A DNA stretch of 64,000 bases. It comes from Pseudoalteromonas sp. S16_S37 (GTDB taxonomy: Bacteria; Pseudomonadota; Gammaproteobacteria; Enterobacterales; Alteromonadaceae). The notes beneath the pieces are model-generated. The model did not search any database. It saw only the letters and a program-made list of their open reading frames with translations, and was not told where the DNA came from. Both the position numbers and the translations under genes were made by a program. The stretch covers positions 1 through 64,000 of the forward strand of contig NZ_JAAUWV010000012.1 of assembly GCF_014694405.1 (NCBI RefSeq). Reading direction: 5' to 3'. Positions 16,490 to 24,954 of the stretch are shown here, piece after piece. Every line of letters starts with the position of its first letter. Positions within the stretch are counted from its first letter, which is position 1.

Positions 16490-16758
16490 CAATAAACTAA
16501 AACGAGATGGCAATCTCTTCGTTACCGCTTTGTACTAGATAGGCTGTTTTTAAAAAAGCGGTGAATTACAAAGCGGTCAATTCAACACTTTAACTTTTCT
16601 ACAAAAATTATTGGCCAGTTATATATAATTATAAAGAGCGGTATGCTATTTGCTGTTAAATAGCATTGTGTGCTTGAGTTATACCGTTAAACAAAGGTAT
16701 TTCAGCACAGTAAATAGCTATTTATTTTTATCAAAACTCCTTAAGCGAAGATTTAAGT
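16490..16758. other. Intergenic region upstream of the nonulosonic acid operon
   Basis: No gene is seen in these 269 bp. It holds a perfect 9-bp hairpin, ATGCTATTT (16643-16651) with AAATAGCAT (16658-16666). A perfect 14-bp palindrome, TAAATAGCTATTTA, lies at 16711-16724. Both share the core AAATAGC. It also has a direct repeat of AAAGCGGT near 16555-16580. It must contain the promoter of the sugar operon unless that is read through from maf. Confidence 0.5.
16639..16654 (+). promoter_or_regulatory. Weak sigma-54-like element upstream of the sugar operon
   Basis: CGGTATG-N4-TTGCT has GG (16640-16641) and GC (16652-16653) 12 bp apart and a perfect TTGCT half, but the -24 half is poor. It overlaps the inverted repeat at 16643-16666. 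It is suggestive only. Confidence 0.3.
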
Positions 16759-18078
16759 ATGACGTCAAAAAAACTATCTAAGAGCATTTCGCTTCAACAC
16801 AAAGCAAAGTCTATTATTCCTGGTTTGACCCAATTATTGTCTAAAAGGCCTGATATGTTTAGTACGGATGTTTGGCCCGGTTATTTTTCAAAAGCAAAAG
16901 GTGCAAAAGTCTGGGATTTAGATGGCAGCGAATATCTTGATATGTCAATTTCTGGAATTGGCGCAAATATTTTGGGTTATGCAGTTGATGACATTGATAA
17001 TGAAGTTATTGCCAATATTCGAAATGGCGTTAGCTCGAGCCTAAACTGTCCTGAGGACGTTGCGCTAGCTGACAAGCTAATAGAACTGCATCCTTGGGCC
17101 GAAGAAGTTAGGTATACACGCTGTGGCGGTGAGGCGATGGCTGTGGCCATAAGAATAGCGAGAGCATCGACTGGTAAAGATAAAATCGCGTTTAGCGGCT
17201 ACCATGGTTGGCACGATTGGTACTTGTCTGCAAACGTCACCAGTGAAAGCAACTTAAATGACCATTTGATCCCCGGTTTATCCCCTAATGGCGTGCCAAA
17301 AGCGTTGGCGGGTACTGCATTACCTTTTGCTTTTAACGATATAAATGCGCTCGAAGAATTGGTGCAAAAGCACGGTTCTGAGCTTGGCGCAATCGTGATG
17401 GAGCCAATGCGTAATTTCAAAGCACCCGATGAGTATTGGCAGCAAGTGGAAGCGATCGCAAAACGGTTAGACATTCCTTTGATTATTGATGAAATATCAA
17501 TGGGTTTTCGTATTAATTGCGGAGGTTCTCATTTAGCTTTAGGGATAAATCCGGATATCGCCGTTTTTTCGAAAGCGTTTGCTAATGGCTACGCAATGGC
17601 TGCTATTATTGGCAAATCAAAATGGATGGATGCGGCCCAAGTTAGTTTTATCTCAAGTACAATGTGGACGGAAAGAGTTGGACCTACAGCTGCTTTAGCA
17701 ACAATAAATTACTATCAAAATAATAAAGTACATGAACACCTTGCTCATATCGGCAAACAGATAAAACAAGGGTGGCAACAATTGGCCGATAAGCATGGCC
17801 TGAAGATCCACATTTCAGGTATCGATGCGTTATGTCACTTTAACTTAGAATACGATAATTTCTTAACGCTTAAATCTTACTTTATAGAACAAATGCTTAA
17901 GCAAGGTGTGTTAGCAACGAATATGTTTTATTGCATGTATGCCCATAAAGATGAGCATGTTGGCCAATATTTAAGTGCAGTTGATAATGCATTTGCTGCA
18001 TTGGCTATTGCACTTGAACAGCCAAGTGTTATGGCACATATCATTCCGTCAACATCAGGTTTTAAAAGGTTGAATTGA
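16759..18078 (+). CDS. Class III (glutamate-1-semialdehyde-type) PLP aminotransferase
   Basis: This is a fold-type I PLP aminotransferase of the class III family, 439 residues. It shows GYHGWHDW (148-155), the PLP aspartate in LIIDEISMGFR (D244), and the Schiff-base lysine in VFSKAFANGYA (K272). It resembles glutamate-1-semialdehyde aminomutase, but its place at the head of a nonulosonic acid operon points to a sugar or acyl intermediate as substrate (inference). It is the second aminotransferase of the island besides PseC, so the final sugar may carry an extra amino group or an amino-acyl substituent. The exact substrate cannot be read from sequence. Confidence 0.85.
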   Translation: MTSKKLSKSISLQHKAKSIIPGLTQLLSKRPDMFSTDVWPGYFSKAKGAKVWDLDGSEYLDMSISGIGANILGYAVDDIDNEVIANIRNGVSSSLNCPEDVALADKLIELHPWAEEVRYTRCGGEAMAVAIRIARASTGKDKIAFSGYHGWHDWYLSANVTSESNLNDHLIPGLSPNGVPKALAGTALPFAFNDINALEELVQKHGSELGAIVMEPMRNFKAPDEYWQQVEAIAKRLDIPLIIDEISMGFRINCGGSHLALGINPDIAVFSKAFANGYAMAAIIGKSKWMDAAQVSFISSTMWTERVGPTAALATINYYQNNKVHEHLAHIGKQIKQGWQQLADKHGLKIHISGIDALCHFNLEYDNFLTLKSYFIEQMLKQGVLATNMFYCMYAHKDEHVGQYLSAVDNAFAALAIALEQPSVMAHIIPSTSGFKRLN

Positions 18079-18079
18079 T

Positions 18080-18568
18080 ATGAAGACTCTCACATCTGAG
18101 CGATTCTTAATGCGATTTCTGACTCAAGATGATGCTACTGAGCAATATATCGGTTGGTTAACGTCACCCGTTAGTGAGTTTATAATTAACAAGCCTGTGT
18201 CAATTGCTGAGCTTAGACAATATATAAGCGAGCAAGAAGCTGATAGCAATGTGTATTTCTACGGAATTTTTACGTTAAATGACAGCAAACACATTGGTAA
18301 TATCAAGTTCATTGTAAAAGAGGGCCTGTCACCGAGCTTTGAAATGGGCATATTAATAGGTGAGTTAGATTGGCATGGTAAAGGCGTGGCTAAAGAGGTG
18401 ATTGAGTGTTTTGCAGCACATGCAAAAAAACGGCTTGGTATATCTAAAATGACGCTCGGAGTAGATCAAGCCAATAAATCTGCGGTTGTTGCGTATGAGA
18501 AAATTGGCTTTACCGCAGTAGATGATGGACGAACAGATAATGGTTTGACAATGAGCTGGGAGTTTTGA
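18080..18568 (+). CDS. GNAT family N-acetyltransferase (PseH/RimL-like)
   Basis: The 162-residue product is a GNAT acyltransferase. It starts KTLTSERFLMRFLTQDDA, and the acetyl-CoA binding region is around DWHGKGVAKEVIECF (about residues 96-110). NKSAVVAYEKIGFTAV is the typical GNAT end. In the pseudaminic acid pathway PseH N-acetylates the 4-amino sugar made by PseC; this protein is a candidate for that step, but the GNAT domain fused to the PseG-like protein downstream is another. It starts 1 bp after the aminotransferase stop and overlaps the next gene by one base. Confidence 0.8.
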   Translation: MKTLTSERFLMRFLTQDDATEQYIGWLTSPVSEFIINKPVSIAELRQYISEQEADSNVYFYGIFTLNDSKHIGNIKFIVKEGLSPSFEMGILIGELDWHGKGVAKEVIECFAAHAKKRLGISKMTLGVDQANKSAVVAYEKIGFTAVDDGRTDNGLTMSWEF

Positions 18569-19341
18569 TGAACAAAGTAACGGAGCCCAATAGCCTTATT
18601 AGTGCTTTGATGAAAAAAGACTTTTATATAATTATTCAAGCTAGAATGACATCAACACGATTGCCAAAGAAAGTAATGCTGCCGCTTGCAAAGCAAAGTA
18701 TTTTAGAAGTTATGTTAGAACGCTTAGACGTTTTTAAAGAACGCATAGTGATTGCTACGACAAATGATGGTAGCCAGCAACCGATTGTAGATTTGTGTAA
18801 GCAACTTGGCATTAAATACGTTGAGGGAGACACGAATAATGTTTTGAGTCGTTACTTTTTGGCAGCTCAGTCTGTGAACGCAAAACCAAATACTGTGCTG
18901 GTAAGATGTACCAGTGATTGTCCGCTCATTGATAAAATAGAGTCTGCACGAGTCATAGCGCATTTTTTTGAGGTGATGTCTGAATACGACTATATTTCTG
19001 CCGGGCCTCACTGTGGTCTTCCGAATGGGTTTGATACGGAAGTGTTCACCTTTAGTGCCTTACAAACTGCGTATGAAAATGCTACGGAAGACTTTGAAAA
19101 AGAGCATGTTACCCAATATATCTGTCGTAATTTACGTGTTGCCCCGTACTCTAGAGAGCCAGATCTGAGCCATTGGCGCTTAACACTAGACGAACCGGCA
19201 GATTATCAAATGATAAATGAAATTTATAAACAATTTGAGTATAGAACCGACTTTGGCTTTGATGAATTAAAAGAAATGTTAGCCAAACATCCTGATATAC
19301 TTAAAATAAATGAACACGTAGAACAAATTCAAGTTGGGTAA
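18568..19341 (+). CDS. SpsF-type sugar nucleotidyltransferase (probable CMP-nonulosonate synthase)
   Basis: This is a cytidylyltransferase of the SpsF/NeuA-like glycosyl-transferase-A fold, 257 residues. The motif IIIQARMTSTRLPKKVMLPL lies near residues 20-39, and CTSDCPLID holds the metal-binding acidic residues. It probably activates the nonulosonic acid with CMP. It is of the SpsF type, not the classic PseF type (whose start reads like IPARGGSKRIP). ATG 18568 overlaps the previous stop (TGATG) and has GGGAG 6 nt upstream; ATG 18610 would give the shorter canonical start but lacks a ribosome site. Confidence 0.82.
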   Translation: MNKVTEPNSLISALMKKDFYIIIQARMTSTRLPKKVMLPLAKQSILEVMLERLDVFKERIVIATTNDGSQQPIVDLCKQLGIKYVEGDTNNVLSRYFLAAQSVNAKPNTVLVRCTSDCPLIDKIESARVIAHFFEVMSEYDYISAGPHCGLPNGFDTEVFTFSALQTAYENATEDFEKEHVTQYICRNLRVAPYSREPDLSHWRLTLDEPADYQMINEIYKQFEYRTDFGFDELKEMLAKHPDILKINEHVEQIQVG

Positions 19342-19342
19342 C

Positions 19343-20380
19343 ATGTTTAAAAAAGAGTTTAAGATTGATAATACGTGGGTGGGACATGATCATCCTAGTT
19401 ATATCATCGCCGAAATGTCTGCAAATCATGGGCAGTCTTTAAGCCGAGCAAAGGAGTTAGTGTATGCAGCAAAAGAGGCAGGCGCTAATGCGATCAAGTT
19501 GCAGACTTATACAGCAGACACTTTGACCATGGACTGTGCCCTCGCGCATTTCGAGGCAACAGGGCCTTGGAAAGGCCAATACTTGTACGATTTATATAAA
19601 CATGCATACATGCCTTGGGATTTTCATGCGGAGTTGTTTGAATTAGCAGAAAAAATTGGAATTACCTGTTTTTCATCTCCATTTGATAAAAGCGCTGTTG
19701 ATCTACTTTCTCAGTTAAATGCGCCTGCGTACAAGATTGCGTCGCCAGAGTTAATCGATCATCAGCTGATCCGTGATGTTGCAGCAACCGGTAAGCCCGT
19801 CATTTTGTCAACAGGGGGGGCGACACTGGCGGAAATAGCGGAGTCTGTCAAAGTTGCTCAAGATGCAGGTATTACTGAACTATGTTTGCTCAAATGTACA
19901 AGTACCTACCCAGCGCCTGCTGAGTCTATCAATTTAAAGACTATCCCACATCTCAAAGAGGCTTTTCATGTTCCTGTTGGTTTGTCTGATCACACACTAG
20001 GGAACGATGTACCACTTGCGTCAATTGCTGTGGGGGGATGCATGATTGAAAAGCATTTTGTTATGGACAAGAAAGATAACACCGCAGACAGCTTTTTTTC
20101 GATGACTCCGGATGAACTAAAGGCGCTCGTACACGGTGTTAGACAAATTGAGCTAGCATTAGGTACCGTTCACTATCCCAGTGAGCCTTCAAAAGCGAGA
20201 CGCTGTGTTTATGCGGCAAAAGATATCAAAGCGGGAGAAGTGTTAACAGAGTCTCATTTAGTGCAAAAGCGCCCAGGAGGTGGTGAGTTAATGCCCAAAG
20301 ATCTGCCTTTAGTAATTGGGCGTACAGCTAAAAACTCGCTTCCAAGAGGAACGCAGCTAAGTTGGAAGGATTTATTGTAA
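19343..20380 (+). CDS. pseI: Nonulosonic acid synthase (NeuB/PseI/SpsE family)
   Basis: The enzyme condenses phosphoenolpyruvate with a 6-carbon amino sugar to make the 9-carbon acid. The 345-residue product has the NeuB barrel (YIIAEMSANHGQSLSRAKELV, NAIKLQTYTADTLTM, LLKCTSTYPAP, GLSDHTLGND, IEKHFVMDKK). A C-terminal SAF antifreeze-like domain (about residues 285-345) follows, with KDIKAGEVLTESHLVQKRPGGG. I use ATG 19343, one base after the upstream stop. The acyl carrier gene follows with no gap. The pseudaminic assignment over legionaminic or sialic acid rests on PseB and PseC in the same island. Confidence 0.88.
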   Translation: MFKKEFKIDNTWVGHDHPSYIIAEMSANHGQSLSRAKELVYAAKEAGANAIKLQTYTADTLTMDCALAHFEATGPWKGQYLYDLYKHAYMPWDFHAELFELAEKIGITCFSSPFDKSAVDLLSQLNAPAYKIASPELIDHQLIRDVAATGKPVILSTGGATLAEIAESVKVAQDAGITELCLLKCTSTYPAPAESINLKTIPHLKEAFHVPVGLSDHTLGNDVPLASIAVGGCMIEKHFVMDKKDNTADSFFSMTPDELKALVHGVRQIELALGTVHYPSEPSKARRCVYAAKDIKAGEVLTESHLVQKRPGGGELMPKDLPLVIGRTAKNSLPRGTQLSWKDLL

Positions 20381-20623
20381 ATGAGTACACAAGCTCTCTA
20401 TTGTTTCTTTCAAGATTTTTTTGAAACCAGAGGGGTAATATTGCCCGCTGAGATTGACGGTTATAACTTTATTACTAGTGGCGTATTAGACTCATTTGAA
20501 GTGTTGTCATTGATAATGCAGATTGAATTAGAGTTTTCGGTGTCTTTTTCACCAGAGGAATTACTTGATGAAAAAAATGCCACTATTGGTGGTTTGATCA
20601 GTAGTATTCAGGCGAAACTTTGA
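20381..20623 (+). CDS. Acyl carrier protein
   Basis: This is a small acidic carrier of 80 residues with the phosphopantetheine attachment motif GVLDSFEVLSLI; Ser38 would carry the 4'-phosphopantetheine arm. It is clearly not the housekeeping AcpP: it sits between pseI and the PseG fusion, with zero spacing to one and a TGATG overlap with the other. With the acyl-activating ligase downstream it probably supplies a special acyl group to the sugar (inference). Carrier proteins are known in other flagellar glycosylation islands, such as that of Pseudomonas aeruginosa a-type strains. Confidence 0.88.
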   Translation: MSTQALYCFFQDFFETRGVILPAEIDGYNFITSGVLDSFEVLSLIMQIELEFSVSFSPEELLDEKNATIGGLISSIQAKL

Positions 20624-22206
20624 TGTTTGCATTTCGAATTAATAGCAAGCAAGGCATCGGCCATTTTATGCGCTGTAAGTGGCTTGCGCTTGAATTACAG
20701 CATCGAGGTTATGAGATAATTTTTTTCTTGGATAATAATCCAGCAATAGAAGTGTTAGCTGAACAACTTCCTTGGCCTGTTTTATATTTACCTGCTTTAT
20801 CCCAAAAAGAAGATGCACAAATGCTATTGTCGGCTTTGTCAGCAAACGCTGAGCAGTTTAGGATTGTAGTTGATAACTACGAACTTGGGGTCGAATGGGA
20901 AAAGGTCATAAAAGCGAGCAATGCAGAACTTATTGTAATTGATGATCTTGCGCGAGAGCACGTCTGTGATTGCTTAATAGATCAAAAATATACGACAGAG
21001 ATGCACACTCGCTATCAAAATAAGGTGCCAGCTAATTGTAAATTGATACTCGGGCCTGAATATGCGTTACTTGCCCCCCAGTATCAGAATGTGGAATCTA
21101 AGCAAGCGTTAGCAAATAAGAATATTATGTTCTCACTTGGTGGAGGAGGAGATTGGTTGTTGCTGTCGGCTCTGATAGAGCAACTAGCCATGTCATTGGA
21201 TAATACAGTTGAAATAACAGTAGTATTCGGTCCTCAAGCCATTAATAAAAATAGTGTATTGCGTCTTGTTGATCGGTTTACACAACTCAAGGTGGTTGAC
21301 TCGCCAAATAGTTTTTTGCCATTTTACAAAAAAACACAGTTATTCGTAGGAGCATTAGGAACATCATTGTATGAACTAATGGCAACACGTACTCCTGCAT
21401 TAACCTTCGCAATTGCAAACAATCAACAGAACATGAGCGAAGATTTAGAGCAGTTAGGGCACTATTTTCATCTTGAGCATTTGCTTAGTTTACCCGTTGA
21501 ACGCCAGATCAAGTTGATAGAGACATTGTTAAGCAATCATAAGCGTATAGAAAAGCTAACGAGCAATGCATCTTTTAAAATAGATGGTTTGGGCGTTGAG
21601 CGCGTGGTTGATAAATTACTAGGCACTCATGATGTGAAAGAGGATGAGCACCATGCAAAAGCTGCCAGCTCAAATCAACAAATCATCATTGCTCACGATT
21701 TATCGTATAGGCCTGTGCAGGACATCGATATAATGGCCTATTTACGTGCGAGAAATAAGCCAAACAATGCTTCTAAAATGACAATTAGTAATGCAATTGA
21801 AGTTGATGAGCATATTTGCTGGTGGTTTAATAATCGTCGCCAGTCTTATGTTATCTATAAAGCGGCACAACCAATCGTATTTATTTGGCATCAAGAGTTA
21901 GAGCTGCAACAGCAGCAATATATAATCGGCGGCTGGTTTACAATTGACGAGGATGTTTCATTTCCTGAAGCTCTAATGATTTTGAAATGGCAGCTAGAAT
22001 ATACTCAAAAAGTGGCACCTGAAGCCAGATGGGTTGCAGTCATACATAAAGAAAACAAGTTTGTTAGGTTACTCAATCAATATATGGGCTTCGAAGATGT
22101 CTCTCCCCAAAGTGCAAGCTACAAAGCGATTGAGTTTGCTTTTCCCCATGCTACGCCACAATATTTTTACTACATTGACCGTGCACCTCATAAACAGGTG
22201 AAATAA
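20623..22206 (+). CDS. PseG/SpsG-like UDP-sugar hydrolase fused to a GNAT-like acyltransferase
   Basis: The protein has 527 residues in two parts. Residues 1 to about 340 resemble PseG/SpsG, the GT-B fold hydrolase that removes UDP from the amino sugar before PseI acts. They carry GIGHFMRCKWLALEL (11-25, with the key His14), FSLGGGGDW, and GALGTSLYELMATRTP. Residues about 360-527 look like a PseH-type GNAT domain: YLRARNKPNNASKM, VDEHICWWF, QSYVIYKAAQPIVFIWH. PseG and PseH are usually separate. The fusion would couple acylation to UDP removal. Start overlaps the carrier gene (TGATG). Confidence 0.8.
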   Translation: MFAFRINSKQGIGHFMRCKWLALELQHRGYEIIFFLDNNPAIEVLAEQLPWPVLYLPALSQKEDAQMLLSALSANAEQFRIVVDNYELGVEWEKVIKASNAELIVIDDLAREHVCDCLIDQKYTTEMHTRYQNKVPANCKLILGPEYALLAPQYQNVESKQALANKNIMFSLGGGGDWLLLSALIEQLAMSLDNTVEITVVFGPQAINKNSVLRLVDRFTQLKVVDSPNSFLPFYKKTQLFVGALGTSLYELMATRTPALTFAIANNQQNMSEDLEQLGHYFHLEHLLSLPVERQIKLIETLLSNHKRIEKLTSNASFKIDGLGVERVVDKLLGTHDVKEDEHHAKAASSNQQIIIAHDLSYRPVQDIDIMAYLRARNKPNNASKMTISNAIEVDEHICWWFNNRRQSYVIYKAAQPIVFIWHQELELQQQQYIIGGWFTIDEDVSFPEALMILKWQLEYTQKVAPEARWVAVIHKENKFVRLLNQYMGFEDVSPQSASYKAIEFAFPHATPQYFYYIDRAPHKQVK

Positions 22207-22207
22207 T

Positions 22208-23722
22208 ATGAATAATATTTTCCAATTGGTTTATCAACAAAGTATAGAGCATCCAGACAAAGTAGCGATCATCTATGAAGATGAACAAATAACCTATCAT
22301 GAATTGATAGAGAAGGTGCTTATATTAAGTGCTTACTTTAAGTCAAAAGGGTTGACTGCAGGGCAGAGAATCTCACTCTTTGCACCAAATGGGCCGCAAT
22401 ACGCAATAGTATTATTAAGTGCTGCAAAGTTAGGGTTGGCTGTGGTGCCTTTGCCTATCACATTAAAAGGGCATGCACTTGAAAACGCTATGAAGTCGAT
22501 ACCCGTAGCCGTAACAGTTGCCTGGTCAAGTGTGTCTCAACAATTGCTTGGAGCAGGGCTGGCGCAACCTGAAAATCTCATTACACTCAACCGTTGCATT
22601 AGTAGGGAAGCTCTATGGGATGACGTTATCGAAAGTAATATAAAGGATGATGAGCGCGTTGTTGTTGATACAACTGAGCTACCATTCATTTTAACTATGA
22701 CATCTGGCTCTACTGGCTCACCAAAGCCGATTATTTTAACACAAGAGTGTAAAATAAAGCGCGCGTTTGACGCGACTATCAATTATTACAAGCTTACGAA
22801 AGATGAAGTGGTGCTTGTGTCTACCCCTCTTTATCATTCTCTTGCGCAAAGAGGCTTGCTAATGCCACTAATAATGGGAGCTACATCGGTAATTTTGCCA
22901 AAATTCAATGTTGCGAAGTGGTTTGACGTAATAGAAAAATATCGAGTTTCGTTTCTATTTGCCGTTTCTAGCCAGTTAGATATGTTGGTAGATAACATTG
23001 AATTAGCAAAAGATATGTCGAGTTTGAATTGTGTGGTTAGCTCATCGGCTGTGTTGGCTTTAGATACAAAAGAAAAACTGGTTAAACACTTTAATTGCCG
23101 ATTACATGAGTGTTACGGCGCATCTGAAGTCGGTGTAGTGACAGACTTTTGTTTAAATTCACATAGAGATAAGCAAGGGAGTGTTGGTAAAGCGTTACCT
23201 TTTGTAAAACTAAAAATAATTGACGAGAAGAGTCGGTTGGTAGGCGTAGGTGAGGTAGGGCAGATTATGTGTCAATCAAAGACTGAGTTTGCAGGCTACC
23301 TCAAAATGCCCGAAAAAACAAAGTTAGCCTACGATGAGCAAGGTTATTTTGCAACTGGAGACTTGGGCTACCTCGATGAAGATGGCTTTTTATACTACGT
23401 TGGTCGTAATAACGATGTGATTTCATCGGGAGGGATCAATGTCTATCCACAAGATATCGAAAGTACTATCAAAATGCATCCTGATGTGGAGGACTGTGTA
23501 GCATTTGCGTATCCAGATAAGCAGTTTGGAGAGGTTATCAAAGTAGTATATACCACAGTGTCAGACACTTTAGATGTAAATGAGTTAAAAAAGCTTTGTC
23601 TTCATGAGCTTACAGATTATCAGCAGCCTCGTTATTTTGAACGCGTAGACTCGTTAGCTAAAAGTAGTCTTGGAAAAATACTAAGGCAATCAGTGAAAAG
23701 TCTATTTGGTGGTAAAGGGTAA
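22208..23722 (+). CDS. AMP-dependent acyl-activating ligase (ANL family)
   Basis: The protein has 504 residues with the ANL adenylation motifs: TMTSGSTGSPKP (163-174, the phosphate loop), YGASEVG, and the hinge region YFATGDLGYLDEDGFLYYVGRNNDVISSGGINVYPQDIE. It should activate a carboxylic acid as an acyl-AMP and load it on CoA or on the carrier protein encoded two genes upstream. That would feed an acyl group to the GNAT domain of the PseG fusion (inference). It starts 1 bp after the fusion gene and ends in a hairpin, so it probably closes the operon. Confidence 0.83.
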   Translation: MNNIFQLVYQQSIEHPDKVAIIYEDEQITYHELIEKVLILSAYFKSKGLTAGQRISLFAPNGPQYAIVLLSAAKLGLAVVPLPITLKGHALENAMKSIPVAVTVAWSSVSQQLLGAGLAQPENLITLNRCISREALWDDVIESNIKDDERVVVDTTELPFILTMTSGSTGSPKPIILTQECKIKRAFDATINYYKLTKDEVVLVSTPLYHSLAQRGLLMPLIMGATSVILPKFNVAKWFDVIEKYRVSFLFAVSSQLDMLVDNIELAKDMSSLNCVVSSSAVLALDTKEKLVKHFNCRLHECYGASEVGVVTDFCLNSHRDKQGSVGKALPFVKLKIIDEKSRLVGVGEVGQIMCQSKTEFAGYLKMPEKTKLAYDEQGYFATGDLGYLDEDGFLYYVGRNNDVISSGGINVYPQDIESTIKMHPDVEDCVAFAYPDKQFGEVIKVVYTTVSDTLDVNELKKLCLHELTDYQQPRYFERVDSLAKSSLGKILRQSVKSLFGGKG

Positions 23723-23732
23723 CTTTATCACC
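23708..23732 (+). terminator. Hairpin spanning the ligase stop codon
   Basis: GGTGGTAAAG (23708-23717) pairs with CTTTATCACC (23723-23732) with one G-U pair; the loop GGTAA contains the stop codon TAA. Only three T follow, so termination would be inefficient without help. Confidence 0.5.
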
Positions 23733-23889
23733 TTTAAAAACGAAGTATCTTCCATTTTGACGGCATAAACTGCACATTGAGAAGAGGTATCGTATTAATT
23801 AGAAATGAAATAATTAATAAAACATCGAAAATTCTTCAGTTTAAACTATACTTAACGAAAAAGTAACGTAAATGTAGGCTGGGGTAGAT

Positions 23890-24954
23890 ATGGACGAGAA
23901 GTTTTGGCAATGTTTTAAAGCTGTTGATGCGCAGCGCTATATCTTTGGTACAACTGCGGAAGCTCAGGTTCTAATAGATATATTTAAAGATCAAAACATT
24001 GCGCTAGAAGCGGTTGTCGACAACTTTTATAGTTCAGATTCATTCCACGGCCTACCTTGTATCAAACTCATTGATGTTCCAGATAACGCAGTTGTTATCA
24101 GCGCCGTAACTAACAGCCGCCCTATTGATGTTAATCAATTACTAAAAAATAAAGGCCTAACTTATTGTGATTACTTCTCTTTTTATAGAGAGTCTGGATT
24201 TGATTGTCCAAAGATTGATTTTTGGGAAGGTGCTAACAGTCACTGGGAATCAAATCAACGGGACTATGAAAAAGTTAAAAGCTGGCTGGCAGACGATGAA
24301 TCCAAGCATACTTTTGATGCTGTTGTTGGTTTTAGGAATAACTATGACCTGACGTTTATGGATGGATTTAAGTTTGATATTACCAATATGTATATTGAAC
24401 CATTTATCCTGCCTTTTGAAGAAGGTTCCATATTCTTTGACTTAGGTGCATATGATGGCAGTGATTCTGAGCGTTTTCTGAGACATGTAAATAAAGGGTG
24501 TGCTTATCTTTTTGAACCAATCCCAGAGCAGGTTGAAGTTTTACAAAAAAAATATCAAAGATCTAACTCGGTACAAGTTGTAGCTGCTGCGGTTGGAAGC
24601 TCTGAGAAAACTGTTTATTTTAATGTTTCTGGTACGTCTTCAAAAGTGGTTGAAAGCGGTGATGAACAGGGGGCAGTTGCTGTACAACAAACCTATTTAG
24701 ATAAGTTTTGTAAGCAAAACGAATTACAGCCTGACTTTATCAAGATGGATGTAGAAGGTTTCGAAGTTGAAGTTCTAAAAGGTATGGAGAAGTTAATTCA
24801 ACAACATAGACCAAAACTGGCGGTCAGTGTTTATCACCGTGTTGAGCATTTAACCCAAGTGCCTATCATGTTAAAAGCTCTGTGCCCTGAGTATAAATTT
24901 TATTTAAGACATTATACTCAGGGGTATAGCGAAACCGTTTTGTTCGCTGTTTAG
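23890..24954 (+). CDS. FkbM family SAM-dependent methyltransferase (1)
   Basis: The product has 354 residues. The first third looks like a Rossmann-type domain (IFGTTAEAQVLIDIFKDQNI). A methyltransferase domain with FFDLGAYDGSDSERF (182-196, SAM binding) and FIKMDVEGFEVEVLKGME (283-300, the FkbM signature) follows. Such enzymes O-methylate sugars; here it probably methylates the flagellin glycan (inference). It has its own 167-bp upstream gap and ends tail-to-tail with a paralogue, sharing 4 bp of stop codons. Confidence 0.85.
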   Translation: MDEKFWQCFKAVDAQRYIFGTTAEAQVLIDIFKDQNIALEAVVDNFYSSDSFHGLPCIKLIDVPDNAVVISAVTNSRPIDVNQLLKNKGLTYCDYFSFYRESGFDCPKIDFWEGANSHWESNQRDYEKVKSWLADDESKHTFDAVVGFRNNYDLTFMDGFKFDITNMYIEPFILPFEEGSIFFDLGAYDGSDSERFLRHVNKGCAYLFEPIPEQVEVLQKKYQRSNSVQVVAAAVGSSEKTVYFNVSGTSSKVVESGDEQGAVAVQQTYLDKFCKQNELQPDFIKMDVEGFEVEVLKGMEKLIQQHRPKLAVSVYHRVEHLTQVPIMLKALCPEYKFYLRHYTQGYSETVLFAV

